Below, piece after piece: positions 5,916 through 15,460 of a stretch of 64,000 nt of DNA. Each line of letters opens with the position of its first letter. Position 1 is the stretch's first letter. Below the pieces are notes generated by a model, which saw nothing but the letters and a program-made list of their open reading frames with translations, had not been told where the DNA came from and ran no database searches. Both the position numbers and the translations under genes were made by a program. This stretch comes from Actinomyces wuliandei (GTDB lineage Bacteria; Actinomycetota; Actinomycetes; Actinomycetales; Actinomycetaceae), in NCBI RefSeq assembly GCF_004010955.1, contig NZ_CP025227.1, forward strand, positions 744,001-808,000, written 5' to 3'.

Positions 5916-8087
5916 TCACGGGGCCGCAGTGGCTGACGGGGCGAGGGTGGGCCTGTCGGAGGCCTCTGCCGAGGTGCTGTCGCCGGGGGAGGGGTCAGTG
6001 CTGGGCGAGCCGGAGGCGGTGGTGCCCGGTGAGGCTGCGGAGTTGTCTCCAGAGTCCTCTCCGTCCTCTCCCGGTCGGCTCCCCGCCCCCGCAGAGAGCT
6101 GCTGGGCGACACAGGCGTCGTAGGCGGCACGCTGCTGCTCCCCCAGCCCCGACAGGTCGGTCCAGGTCGCGGCGTCGTCCCAGCCCTCCCCGGAGGCTGC
6201 TGCGTCCTCCCGCTCCTCCTCAATGGATTCCAGGCACAGCTCAGCGGTGTCCGAGGAGACCGCCGCGTGGTCCGTACCGGGCACGGGAAGGCTGGTCCTC
6301 GGATTGGAACCCCCTGCCTCGTACCAGCGGTAGACGACCCACACGTCCTCCTGGGCGTTGCCGTACCAGGTCACCTCGTCAGGCCCCGCGATGATGTTGA
6401 CCGACCCCATGTCGGCGCTGGCGTTCACAGTGACAACGGATGCCCCGCTCCCGGCGTCAGCGGCCGAGGCCGAGGCCGAGGCCACCGTGGCCTCCTGCTC
6501 CAGCCCACTGACATGGTGCTCGGACTGGGCGACCCGCTGCCCGTCGGTGGTGTAGCGCCCTGTCCCCTCCTCGTCGCCGGTCGTGGTCACGGCGGACCCG
6601 TTCAGCTGCCAGCTCCCGGTCAACTCCGCGTTGACGCCGCCCACGTCGGCCCGGGCGCGGATCCTGACCGTCTGCTCCTCACTGACGAGGAGCGACAGGT
6701 TGCCGATGTCCACACTGGCCGAGATCGTGGAAAGGGAGTCGCCAGCATCGGCAGGCATGTCTCGCAGGTCCAGGATGAGACGGCCGATTCCCAGCTCCCG
6801 GGTGACGCTGCTGCTCCCGCCCGCAGACGCGGACAGCTCCTCCCAGGTGACCACGGTCCTGGTCCCGGTCCCGTGGAGTATCTGCGGCCAGGTCGCCCTC
6901 AAAGCCGGTGCCGGTGTGAGCATGCCCAGCACCAGGCCCGGGAGCACGAGGAGGAGGACTGGCCATCCCAGGGCCGTCATCCACCCGCCGCGGCGACGGC
7001 GCAGCCCACTGACCAGGACTCCGGCGCCCAGCAGCCCCACGACGCACCCCGCCAGGAGCAGGTGGGACTGGATGAGGCCGACGCGCTCCGTGCTGGCCGC
7101 GAACCAGATGCCGGCGGCGCAGATGAGGGCGAGCCCCAGCACCGTCAGGGAGACTCCTCTGCCCGGCCCGGGACGTTGGGGCCGGGGCCCCGGGGTGGTT
7201 GCCTTGTGGCCAACGGGTGGGGACAGCGGGTAGGGCGTGCTGCCCGGACCGGCCGGGTAGGGCGCGGTACGGCTAGGGTGGTAGCCGCCGTAGTACGGCT
7301 GCCTGCCACCCGGGTCGCCTGGGCCGGGGTAGGGCCTTGCGGACGGGGCTGGCCCCGAGACCGCCCAGGCTCCCGGTGCTGAGCCGGGTGCGGACGGGTT
7401 GTGCCCTGGGGGCGGCTGGGCGGCAGGCCCGGCCGGGGGCGGCACTGGGGAGGGCGTGGCGGCCACAGAGGAGGTCATAGGCCCCGCGTCTCCGGGCGCC
7501 GGGGACGAGCCTGCCGGGGGCGTGGCGTCCACGGAGGGCTGCCCACCCGGTGATGCTGAGGCGCCAGTGGGGCGCGGGCGGTTTCCAGGGGTGGCGGAGT
7601 ACGGGGCACCTGCGGGGCCGGCTGGGGCCGGGCCGCCCGCTCCCACAGGAGGAGGCGGTGTCTCCCCTCCCTGCTGCCTGGACAGGTAGCGGATGCCGCC
7701 GACAAGGACCAGGGCCAGCAGGGCCAGCCAGAACAGGGACCACAGGACCCAGCCGAGACCTGGCACGTCCCACGCCCCGATGTACCATCCGGGAAGGAGC
7801 CCGTGGTCCAGCAGGCTCATGCCGATGAGGACCGAGCCCGCTGCTCCTGCCAGCCCCGCCTCAAAACGGCCCGCCAGGGCCTCCTCCACGTGGATGCGCC
7901 CGTCGCCCTCCTCGGGCAGCAGCGCCCAGCCCAGCCCGTAGGCGAGGAGGCCGACCCCGGTGAAGACGGAGACGACAACCCACAGGCACCGTACGAGGGT
8001 GGGGTCGACCCCCAGCCTCCTGGCGGTGCCACCGGCGACGCCGCCGACCCACCGGTCCTGCGTGCGCATCACCCCTGTCCGACGCAC
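5916..8087 (-). CDS. PspC-domain envelope-stress membrane protein (large, Pro-rich)
   Basis: 723 residues from the first in-frame start (GTG 8087), but the true start is probably upstream (see 8088-8440). A PspC domain opens the protein (QDRWVGGVAGGTARRLGVDP, then the GLLAYGLGWALLPEEGDGRI helix). More membrane segments, a long Pro/Gly/Ala linker (about 165-290), three helices (about 300-390) and an extracytoplasmic C-terminal region of beta-rich, LiaF/toast-rack-like sequence (about 400-600) with an acidic Ser/Thr tail follow. PspC proteins sense or guard membrane integrity. The divergent PspC-kinase and response regulator at 8577-10711 suggest that this is the sensor partner or main target of that system. 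Confidence 0.75.
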   Translation of the reverse strand: MRRTGVMRTQDRWVGGVAGGTARRLGVDPTLVRCLWVVVSVFTGVGLLAYGLGWALLPEEGDGRIHVEEALAGRFEAGLAGAAGSVLIGMSLLDHGLLPGWYIGAWDVPGLGWVLWSLFWLALLALVLVGGIRYLSRQQGGETPPPPVGAGGPAPAGPAGAPYSATPGNRPRPTGASASPGGQPSVDATPPAGSSPAPGDAGPMTSSVAATPSPVPPPAGPAAQPPPGHNPSAPGSAPGAWAVSGPAPSARPYPGPGDPGGRQPYYGGYHPSRTAPYPAGPGSTPYPLSPPVGHKATTPGPRPQRPGPGRGVSLTVLGLALICAAGIWFAASTERVGLIQSHLLLAGCVVGLLGAGVLVSGLRRRRGGWMTALGWPVLLLVLPGLVLGMLTPAPALRATWPQILHGTGTRTVVTWEELSASAGGSSSVTRELGIGRLILDLRDMPADAGDSLSTISASVDIGNLSLLVSEEQTVRIRARADVGGVNAELTGSWQLNGSAVTTTGDEEGTGRYTTDGQRVAQSEHHVSGLEQEATVASASASAADAGSGASVVTVNASADMGSVNIIAGPDEVTWYGNAQEDVWVVYRWYEAGGSNPRTSLPVPGTDHAAVSSDTAELCLESIEEEREDAAASGEGWDDAATWTDLSGLGEQQRAAYDACVAQQLSAGAGSRPGEDGEDSGDNSAASPGTTASGSPSTDPSPGDSTSAEASDRPTLAPSATAAP

Positions 8088-8440
8088 CGAGCCGAAGAAC
8101 CCTCTGACGGAGCCCTGCCCTGGTGCCTGGTAGGCCCCGCCGGGGAAGGGCGCGGCTCCTGGCGCCGCCCCCGCCTGGTCGGTGTGGTCGGCGTGGCCCG
8201 AGGGGTGGCCTGGCTGCTGTCCTGCTGACTCCTGGCTGGTCCTCCCGGATTCCGGTGGCCCGGCCTGTCCAGAGGGGGTGTGGGCTGTGGAGAAGGCGCT
8301 CTGTGAGCCGATGGGGGCATCCGCCCCCTCGGGGGCGTGCGGGGCCGCAGGGTCCTGGGGACCGGTCTCGTGGGGGAGGTGTCGTCGTTGCTCGTAGGCT
8401 TGTTGTTGTTGACAGGGTTGACAGGGTTATCGGCGTTCAC
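8088..8440 (-). other. Probable N-terminal part of the PspC protein, out of frame at a C5 run
   Basis: The PspC frame stays open upstream of 8087 to about 8430 with suitable codon use (e.g. GGAYQAPGQGSVRGFFGSV) but offers no start codon. A start exists in another frame at GTG 8440 (MNADNPVNPVNNNKPTSNDD). The two frames would be joined by one extra base in the five-base run at 8372-8376 (C5 on the coding strand). A Gln/Pro/Gly-rich N-terminus before FF-S-R is usual in actinobacterial PspC proteins. Either a real frameshift or a sequence error. Confidence 0.55.
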
Positions 8441-8576
8441 AGGCTTATCGTCACCGAAGGGTGCCGTCCCACGCGATCCGGGGACGCCCTGACTGTCCCC
8501 CGAGCCGACCCCTGGGTCACCCGGGCTTTCGCCCGTCGTCGTGGCTCAGGGGGCTGGGACGTGCCACGATGAGACC

Positions 8577-9941
8577 GTGACCCTCCGGCCTCCTCCCGCC
8601 CCCGAGCCAGCCGGTGCGGCTCCTGAGGCTCCTCCGGTGCCCGTACCCGGCAGGCCCGCCCAGCGGCTCCCCCTGCGCCGCCCGCCCAGGGGCCTCAGGC
8701 TGCTCGCCTCCCGCTCGTCAGCCGCATCCCAGGGCTCCGGGCCAGGACGCCCCCGTGTCCCCCGCCTGCTGGCTGGAGTGTGCTCCGGGGTCGCAGCGCA
8801 CCTGGGGCTGCCGTCCTGGTTGGTGCGCGCGGGGTTCCTGGCGTTGGGTATGCTCGGTGGAGCGGGCCTTCTTCTCTACGCCCTGCTGTGGGTCGCGGTC
8901 CCTGCCGGGGACCCGTGGGCACAGGAGGACGGGCTCCCCCCGGCGCGTGCCCGCCTGGCTACCAGGACCGTTGCCAGGGGACCCGGGAGGACCGCCTCCA
9001 GTGGCCGCCAGGGGGTCATTGACGGCAGCCCCTTCATCCTGGCCGCTGTGCTGCTTGCGGCCTGGCGCCTGGACCTGCTGGAGCGGGCGGGCAGCCTGGT
9101 CATCATCCTCATCGTCGTCGCCGGGGTCGCCTTGGCCTGGTCCCAGGGCGAGGCCGTTCTCGCCCCCGGGCGCAGCGCAGGCGCCGTCCTCAGGCTCCTG
9201 GGCGGCACCGCCCTGGCTGCCGTGGGCATCCTGGCCTGGGTCGCCAGCGACAGCCCTCCCGGCGAGATCCTCTCCGGGGCGCTGGCGGGGGGCGCCGTCA
9301 TCGCCGGGGTCGGTGCGGTCCTGGTCCCCCTGTGGCTGAGGACAGCCCGTGCGCTCACCGAGACCCGTGAGGCCGAGGCCCGTGAGGCCGAGCGGGCCGA
9401 CATCGCCGCGCACCTCCACGACTCGGTGCTGCAGACGCTCACCCTCATCCGCAGGCGGGCGGCGGAGCCGGAGACGGTGGCCCGGCTGGCGCGCTCCCAG
9501 GAGCGCGAGCTGCGCGCGTGGCTGTACACGGACCGGCCTGAGCCTGGCACCTCCGTGTCTGACGCCTTCAGGGACCTGGTGGGTGAGGTCGAGGACCGCT
9601 ACGGCGTGGCCGTGGACCTCGTCTGCGTGGGTGACCGTGTCCCGGACCGTGACACCGAGGTCGTGGTGGCTGCCTCCCGTGAGGCCCTGTCCAACGCCGT
9701 GCGTCACGGTGCCCCACCGGTGTCGCTCTACCTGGAGGCGGGTCCCGAGCGCCTGGAGGTGTTCGTGCGGGACCGAGGGCCCGGCTTTGACCTTGAGGCC
9801 GTGGCGCCGGACCGGCACGGGGTGCGTGAGTCCATCATCGCGCGCATGGAGCGTCACGGCGGCAGCGCACGTGTGCGCAGGCTCGAGGCGGGCACGGAGG
9901 TCGCCTTGTCCCTGCCTGCGCCCACCGCCCAGGACGCCTAG
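8577..9941 (+). CDS. PspC-domain sensor histidine kinase
   Basis: About 454 residues from GTG 8577; CACGAT (8565-8570) lies 6 bases before, so the mRNA is probably leaderless. A Pro/Arg-rich N-terminus is followed by PspC (PRVPRLLAGVCSGVAAHLGL, LLYALLWVAVPAGDPW), several membrane helices, then a HisKA_3-type phosphoacceptor region with His281 (HLHDSVLQTL). A HATPase domain (ASREALSNAVRHG, VRDRGPGFDLE) follows. It should autophosphorylate in response to envelope stress and pass phosphate to the regulator encoded 62 bases downstream. Kinases with an N-terminal PspC domain next to a separate PspC protein are typical of actinobacteria. Confidence 0.88.
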   Translation: MTLRPPPAPEPAGAAPEAPPVPVPGRPAQRLPLRRPPRGLRLLASRSSAASQGSGPGRPRVPRLLAGVCSGVAAHLGLPSWLVRAGFLALGMLGGAGLLLYALLWVAVPAGDPWAQEDGLPPARARLATRTVARGPGRTASSGRQGVIDGSPFILAAVLLAAWRLDLLERAGSLVIILIVVAGVALAWSQGEAVLAPGRSAGAVLRLLGGTALAAVGILAWVASDSPPGEILSGALAGGAVIAGVGAVLVPLWLRTARALTETREAEAREAERADIAAHLHDSVLQTLTLIRRRAAEPETVARLARSQERELRAWLYTDRPEPGTSVSDAFRDLVGEVEDRYGVAVDLVCVGDRVPDRDTEVVVAASREALSNAVRHGAPPVSLYLEAGPERLEVFVRDRGPGFDLEAVAPDRHGVRESIIARMERHGGSARVRRLEAGTEVALSLPAPTAQDA

Positions 9942-10003
9942 CATGTGGGCACGCGCACCGGCATGTCAGCGCGTGCCACCACAGCCTGCGAGGAGCACCC
10001 ACA

Positions 10004-10711
10004 GTGTCCGTCCCTCCGCCGTCCGTCCCCTCACCGTCCGTCCTGGAGACGTCCTCGCACCTGCGTGTCCTCGTTGTCGACGACCACGTCCTGGTGCGTG
10101 CGGGAGTGCGTGCCGAGCTGAGCACTCACGCGCCGGACCTGGAGGTCGTGGCTGAGGCCAGCGACGTCGAGGGGGCTGTCGCCGCAGTGCACGCCCTGGC
10201 ACCTGACGTGGTCCTGCTTGACGTGCACCTTCCGGGAGGAGACGGTGGGGGAGGGGCTGAGGTGGTGACCGCCTGCCGTGACGTGGAGGCGAGCCGCTTC
10301 CTGGCGCTGTCGGTCTCCGACGCGGCGGAGGACGTCGTTGCCGTCATCCGTGCCGGTGCCCGGGGCTACGTCACCAAGGCCATCTCCCCGCAGGACCTGG
10401 CCCAGGCGGTACGCCGCGTCGCCGCCGGGGACGCTGCCTTCTCGCCCCGGCTGGCCGGCTTCGTCCTGGACGCCTTCGGGACCGGGGCGGGGGAGGTGGC
10501 GGTGGCTGACTCCGAGCTGGACCGACTGTCCGCCCGTGAGCGTGAGGTGATGCGCCTGATCGCCCGCGGCTACACCTACAAGGAGTGCGCTTCCGAGCTC
10601 TTCATCTCTGTCAAGACCGTGGAGACCCACGTCTCTGCGGTCCTGCGCAAGCTCCAGCTGTCCAACCGCAACGAGCTGACCCGCTGGGCTGCGGCGCGGC
10701 GCCTGGTGTGA
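10004..10711 (+). CDS. LuxR/NarL-family response regulator of the PspC system
   Basis: 235 residues. Receiver domain at about 20-140 with the acidic pocket VVDDH (25-26) and phosphoacceptor Asp73 in VVLLDVHLPGGD; the Lys is in YVTKAISP. A LuxR-type helix-turn-helix follows at about 170-235 (LSAREREVMRLIARGYTYKE, FISVKTVETHVSAVLRKLQL). It lies just after the PspC kinase and is its likely partner. Residues 1-18 are Pro/Ser-rich and could be removed by a later start; GTG 10004 is the first start in frame. Confidence 0.88.
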   Translation: MSVPPPSVPSPSVLETSSHLRVLVVDDHVLVRAGVRAELSTHAPDLEVVAEASDVEGAVAAVHALAPDVVLLDVHLPGGDGGGGAEVVTACRDVEASRFLALSVSDAAEDVVAVIRAGARGYVTKAISPQDLAQAVRRVAAGDAAFSPRLAGFVLDAFGTGAGEVAVADSELDRLSAREREVMRLIARGYTYKECASELFISVKTVETHVSAVLRKLQLSNRNELTRWAAARRLV

Positions 10712-10759
10712 CGCAGGTCCTTGCTGCTGACAGGAGCGGATCGTGCGAGGATGCGCACC

Positions 10760-11545
10760 GTGAGTCGGCAGCAGGAGACCGTGGCAGCAGCAGGAGCAGG
10801 AGAGGCGGCTGCGGAGCACGTGCGTGCTGGCGGCCTCGTGGCCCTGCCGACTGACACCGTCTACGGGCTGGGGTGCAGGGCTGCTGACGCCCAGGCCGTG
10901 ACCCGGCTCCTGGCGGCCAAGGGGCGTGACAGCCGCAAGCCGCCTCCTGTCCTTGTCGCCGACGCCGCAGAGCTGGACAGCCTGGTGCCCCTGGTGCCTC
11001 CTGTCGCCCGTGCCCTCGTGCAGGCCTTCTGGCCCGGAGCGCTGACTCTTGTCCTCGACGCCAGGCCCGGTCTGGGCTGGTGGCTGGGGCAGACCTCGGC
11101 GACCATCGCGGTGCGCATGCCCGACCACCCTGTGGCCCTGGCGCTGCTGCGTGACGTGGGTCCGATGGCGGTGACCTCAGCCAACCGTTCCGGTCAGGCG
11201 CCCGCCACTGACGCCGACGGCGTGCGCGCCGCCTTTCCCGACAGGGTGCTGCCGCCTGGCGGGGACGCTCGCGGCCAGGACGGCCGAGACCGGGACGTCC
11301 TGCATGACATCCTGCTTGTCGACTCCGGCCCCACCCCGGGTCCCCTACCCTCCACCATCGTCGACCTCTCCGGTCCCCGTGGCCACGCCGACCAGCCGCG
11401 CGTGATACGCCACGGGGTCCTGGACCCCCGGCGCCTGGCTGAGGTCGTCGCTGCCTCCTGGGAGGGTGCGGACGCCGCCAGGGACTTAGCCGGGGACGCC
11501 GCCCCGGTACGTGCCGGACAGGTGAGCGAGGAGGCAGGGAGGTGA
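10760..11545 (+). CDS. tsaC: Threonylcarbamoyl-AMP synthase (Sua5/YrdC/TsaC)
   Basis: About 261 residues. Makes L-threonylcarbamoyladenylate from threonine, bicarbonate and ATP for the t6A modification of tRNA in the cytoplasm. The YrdC core is clear: GGLVALPTDTVYGLGC, LAAKGRDSRKPP (the KxRxxxKP-type motif), and VTSANRSGQAPA. I chose GTG 10760 because GAGGAT (10747-10752) lies 7 bases before it as a leaderless -10; ATG 10751 in the same frame would lie inside that hexamer. Its stop overlaps the next start by 4 bases. Placement just before the wecA-like gene and atp operon is the usual actinobacterial order. Confidence 0.88.
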   Translation: MSRQQETVAAAGAGEAAAEHVRAGGLVALPTDTVYGLGCRAADAQAVTRLLAAKGRDSRKPPPVLVADAAELDSLVPLVPPVARALVQAFWPGALTLVLDARPGLGWWLGQTSATIAVRMPDHPVALALLRDVGPMAVTSANRSGQAPATDADGVRAAFPDRVLPPGGDARGQDGRDRDVLHDILLVDSGPTPGPLPSTIVDLSGPRGHADQPRVIRHGVLDPRRLAEVVAASWEGADAARDLAGDAAPVRAGQVSEEAGR

Positions 11546-12864
11546 GGGTCTACCTGCTTGTCCTTCTCGTGGCGGCTGCGGGAACCTACGTGACGGTCCC
11601 CGTGGTGCGCCACGTCGCCCTGGTGAGCAACGCGCTTACCCCGGTGCGTGCCCGTGACGTCCACTCCACGCCCATCCCGCGCCTGGGCGGTGTGGCCATG
11701 TTCGTCGGCCTGCTGCTGGCTGTCACCGTGGCCTCCAGGATCCCCTACCTCTCCAACGTCATCGACTCCTCGGCGTGGGCCGTGGTCCTGGGAGCCGGCC
11801 TGGTGTGCCTCCTGGGGGTGGTTGACGACCTGTGGGAGCTGGACTGGGCGACCAAGCTGGCAGGGCAGGTGCTGGCCTCGGGGGCTATGGCCTGGCAGGG
11901 GGTCCAGCTGCTGACCTTTCCCGTCGGCGGACTGACGATCGGGTCCTCGCGCCTGTCCCTGGTCTCCACGGTCCTGGTCGTCCTGGTGGCCATCAACGCC
12001 GTGAACTGGATGGACGGCCTGGACGGGCTGGCCGCAGGGATCGTCGGTATCGGCGCCACCGCGTTCTTCCTCTACGTCTACGTGCTGACCCGCGCCACCA
12101 GCCCGGAGTCCTACACCTCCCTGGCGGCTACCGTCGTGGCGGCCCTCATCGGCGTGTGTGTGGGCTTCCTGCCCTACAACTTCAACCCGGCGACGATCTT
12201 CATGGGCGACTCCGGGTCCATGCAGCTGGGCCTGGTCTCGGCCGCCTCGACCATCATCGTGACCGGTCAGATCGACCCGGGCAGCTTCGAGGGGTCCCGG
12301 GCGGTGCCCGCCTTCCTGCCGATCCTCCTGCCGCTGGTCGTCCTGCTGCTGCCCGTGGTGGACATGGTCCGGCTCATACTCCGTCGTGTCCTGGCCGGGA
12401 ACAGCCCCTTCCACGCCGACCGGATGCACATGCACCACCGGCTGCTGGCCTCAGGCCACTCCCACCGTCGTGCGGTGCTGGTGATGTACGTGTGGGCTGC
12501 GGCTGCCTCCTTCCCGGTGGCCGCCTTGGGCTTCCTGCCCCTGTGGTGGGTCCTGGTCGGTACCCTGGCGGGGGCCGTCCTGGCCCTCGTGGCCACTGTG
12601 GACATGATGCCGGGGGTGCGCGGCATGGTAGCGCGGCGTACCGGCGCCCGGCACGTCCGGGTGGTCTCCTCCCGGCTGGTGTCAGGAACGGGCGAGGTCT
12701 CGCTTCCCGCCAGCGGTCAGGCCCCCCATGGTGCCGAGACAGGTGCTGTGGCAGGTGCAGAGGAGTCGGTGACGTCGTCCCACGGGTCGCAGGCCGCACG
12801 GCCTCAGGTACCGCCGAGGGGCGCAGCAGGAGGACACCCAACAGGTAGGGAGGCATCGTGGTAG
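11542..12864 (+). CDS. Undecaprenyl-phosphate sugar-1-phosphate transferase (WecA/TagO/Rfe family)
   Basis: 440 residues with about 11 membrane helices. Family motifs: HSTPIPRLGG (41-50), VVDDLWELDW with the Asp pair at 95-96, NWMDGLDGLAAG (155-166), GDSGSMQLG (222-230) and HMHHRLL later. The family transfers GlcNAc-1-phosphate or a similar sugar phosphate from UDP-sugar to undecaprenyl or decaprenyl phosphate, starting cell-wall linkage-unit or surface-polysaccharide synthesis. The last 90 residues are a cytoplasmic Ala/Gly/Pro-rich tail longer than usual. Translationally coupled to tsaC (GTGA) and overlapping atpI by 7 bases. Confidence 0.88.
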   Translation: MRVYLLVLLVAAAGTYVTVPVVRHVALVSNALTPVRARDVHSTPIPRLGGVAMFVGLLLAVTVASRIPYLSNVIDSSAWAVVLGAGLVCLLGVVDDLWELDWATKLAGQVLASGAMAWQGVQLLTFPVGGLTIGSSRLSLVSTVLVVLVAINAVNWMDGLDGLAAGIVGIGATAFFLYVYVLTRATSPESYTSLAATVVAALIGVCVGFLPYNFNPATIFMGDSGSMQLGLVSAASTIIVTGQIDPGSFEGSRAVPAFLPILLPLVVLLLPVVDMVRLILRRVLAGNSPFHADRMHMHHRLLASGHSHRRAVLVMYVWAAAASFPVAALGFLPLWWVLVGTLAGAVLALVATVDMMPGVRGMVARRTGARHVRVVSSRLVSGTGEVSLPASGQAPHGAETGAVAGAEESVTSSHGSQAARPQVPPRGAAGGHPTGREASW

Positions 12865-13379
12865 CCCACCAGCGGTACGGTGAGCGGCAGCGCGACGACG
12901 ACGGCGCGCAGGCCTGGCCGGCGGCTCGGCAGGATCAGCAGCAGGGAGTGTCGGCCTCGGCGCTGCTCGGGGCCGTGGCCCGGGTTCGGCGCTCTCTCGG
13001 TGTGGTTGTCGTGGCCATGACCGTCCTGGAGGCAGTCTGGGTGGTCCTGGGCAACGTCCGCGCCCCCCTGGGCACCTTTCTCGTGGCGGCGGTGGCGGTG
13101 GCGGTCCTGCTGGCCTCAGTCTGGCTCCTCCTGGGGCGTATGGTGCGTTCCGGCCCCGGCCTCATGGTGGTCTGGGTGGGGGGCGGGTACCTTCTCCGCC
13201 TGGCCATCCTGGGCGCTGCCCTCGTGGGCGGGCGGGTGCTTGCCCTGGACACCAGGGTCATCGGTGTCTCCCTCATCCTGGCGGTCCTGGCTGGGATGGC
13301 CTGTGAGACGGCGGCCCTGGTGCGGGTACGGGGAGACGTGGATCCCGCCCCGCCCGGGGGCCAGCCCCCGGTTCGCTGA
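12858..13379 (+). CDS. atpI: AtpI-like membrane protein at the head of the atp operon
   Basis: 173 residues from GTG 12858, overlapping the previous gene. The first 35 residues are polar and Gln/Arg-rich. Four hydrophobic helices follow (about 45-70, 73-92, 102-125, 132-152). Position directly before atpB and the four-helix plan identify it as AtpI, a poorly conserved protein thought to help assemble the c-ring. The sequence alone would be only a small membrane protein. Confidence 0.65.
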   Translation: MVAHQRYGERQRDDDGAQAWPAARQDQQQGVSASALLGAVARVRRSLGVVVVAMTVLEAVWVVLGNVRAPLGTFLVAAVAVAVLLASVWLLLGRMVRSGPGLMVVWVGGGYLLRLAILGAALVGGRVLALDTRVIGVSLILAVLAGMACETAALVRVRGDVDPAPPGGQPPVR

Positions 13380-13522
13380 GGAGCGCCCGAAGAGTGCCCA
13401 CAGTGCCTGAGGTGCGGAGGAGGCATAAGGTGCAGGAGCAGCACAGTCATGAGGGACTGCTGTAGCAGGGGTAGCAGGGGGCTGGTGCCTGCCGTTGGTA
13501 CCTGTGGCGTCATCCTGCCTGA

Positions 13523-13528
13523 TAGCAT
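13523..13528 (+). promoter_or_regulatory. Possible -10 element for the atp genes
   Basis: TAGCAT just before the GTG at 13529. If used, transcription would begin near 13535 and the atpB start would have to lie further in, near 13565-13588. No convincing -35 is seen. Confidence 0.3.
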
Positions 13529-14506
13529 GTGTACCGCCTTGCACCGCTGAGAGACCTACTGAGATTGCCCACACAGGAGGAGACCCTGTCCGCACACGCT
13601 GCCATCGAGGACACTGCCGACACGGCGGGCGCGTCCTCGCCTGACTCCAGCACCCCGGCGCGTCGTCCGTGGCCCGTCTGGTACCGGGTGCTGCTTGGGC
13701 TGCTCGTCGTCGTGATTGCCGTGACAGCCGTCCCGGCCTTTACTGAGCACCCCCACCAGCCGGGGGTCAGCGACTTCTTTCCGCAGACCTTCCTCGGTGA
13801 GGGAACGCTCCTGGAGGTCAACCGGCTGGTCCTGGTCAGGCTCGTCGTGGCTGCCGTGCTGTGCCTGCTGGTCGCTGCGGCAGCGTCTGGCACCAGACGG
13901 GTGCCTGGCCACGGCCGGGCGCTCCTGGAGGTGGTGGCGGACTTCCTGCGCTCCAACGTCGCGCTGGCCATGCTGGGACCTGGAACGGGGCGTCGCTTTG
14001 CCCCCTTTCTGACAACCCTCTTCCTCGGTGTCCTGGCGATGAACCTGGCTGGCATCGTCCCGGGACTCAACATCGCCGCCTCTGCGGTCATCGCGGTTCC
14101 CCTGGTGCTCGCGCTGACCACCTACGTCACCTTTATCGGCGCTGGCGTGCGGGCGCAGGGCCTGGGCGGGTTCCTGTCCTCCCAGCTCTTTCCTCCCGGT
14201 CTGCCCAGGCCCATGTACCTGCTCATCACCCCGATCGAGTTTCTCTCCACTTTTATCGTGAGGCCGGCCACCTTGACGCTGCGTCTGCTGTGCAACATGG
14301 TCGCGGGACACCTGCTGCTGGCCATGACCTACTTCGGGACGACGACGCTCCTGCTCCACCTCCAGGCAACCTCGGTCCTGAGCGTCCTGACAGGGGTGTC
14401 CATGGTGCTGATGACCCTGTTCGAGGTCTTTGTCGCCTTCCTGCAGGCCTATATCTTCACTATCCTCAGCGCCGTCTACATCAGGCTGTCCGTGGAGGCC
14501 CACTGA
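13529..14506 (+). CDS. atpB: F-type ATP synthase subunit a
   Basis: At most 325 residues. Integral subunit of the Fo motor that forms the proton half-channels beside the c-ring. The essential Arg lies in RPATLTLRLLCNMVAGHLLL, followed by the final helix FVAFLQAYIFTILSAVYIRL. The start is uncertain: GTG 13529 has no ribosome site and the first 20 residues look non-native, whereas AGGAGGA at 13576-13582 would serve a CTG at 13586 (MSAHAAIEDT); TTG 13565 is another option. First of the structural atp genes, with a 154-base gap to atpE. Confidence 0.92.
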   Translation: MYRLAPLRDLLRLPTQEETLSAHAAIEDTADTAGASSPDSSTPARRPWPVWYRVLLGLLVVVIAVTAVPAFTEHPHQPGVSDFFPQTFLGEGTLLEVNRLVLVRLVVAAVLCLLVAAAASGTRRVPGHGRALLEVVADFLRSNVALAMLGPGTGRRFAPFLTTLFLGVLAMNLAGIVPGLNIAASAVIAVPLVLALTTYVTFIGAGVRAQGLGGFLSSQLFPPGLPRPMYLLITPIEFLSTFIVRPATLTLRLLCNMVAGHLLLAMTYFGTTTLLLHLQATSVLSVLTGVSMVLMTLFEVFVAFLQAYIFTILSAVYIRLSVEAH

Positions 14507-14576
14507 CATGCACAAGCTGGTCGCGCCGGGGCGAAGCCCGTGAGAAGCAGCTACTGCCAGTGCTGACAGCAGTTGA

Positions 14577-14869
<293 letters not shown>

Positions 14870-14870
<1 letters not shown>

Positions 14871-15460
14871 TGCTCTCCGCGGTCATTCCGGCTGCTGCCG
14901 GGGGGGAGGCCGGAGGCACGTCCTTCCTGCTTCCCCCGCTGTACGAGGTCTTCTGGGCGGCTGTCACCCTCCTGCTGATCCTCATCCTGGTGGGCCGGTA
15001 CGGTCTTCCCCGGATCTACGCTGCTCTTGACGAGCGTGCTGCGCGCATCCAGGAAGGGCTGGACCTGGCTGACAAGGCCAGGCAGCAGCAGGCTGACGCG
15101 CAGCAGCAGGCCGCCCGGCTGGTTGAGGAGGCGCGCCACGAGGCGGCCAGGATCCGTGAGGACGCCCAGGGGCAGGCCAGGGAGATCCTCGCCCAGGCGC
15201 GTAGCGACGCCCAGGCGGAGGCGGCCAGCATCCACGAGGCGACCCGGCGCCAGATCCTGGCTGACAAGCAGACCGCCCAGATCTCCCTGCGTACCGACGT
15301 CGGCCTGCTCGCCTCCTCGCTGGCCGAGCAGATCGTCGGGGAGCAGCTGCGCGACACGGCCCTGTCGGCTCGCGTCATCGACCGCTTCATGGACGAGCTC
15401 GACACGCTCGACCCCATCAGCGGCATTGACGACGGTGCCGCTGCCGAGGAGCTGCGGTGA
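14870..15460 (+). CDS. atpF: F-type ATP synthase subunit b
   Basis: 196 residues from the ATG that overlaps the atpE stop. One membrane helix (about 22-45, YEVFWAAVTLLLILILVGRY) and a long charged coiled coil (50-160, with RQQQADAQQQAARLVEEAR) that forms the peripheral stalk and binds delta. Overlaps atpH by 4 bases (GTGA), a sign of translational coupling. Confidence 0.93.
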
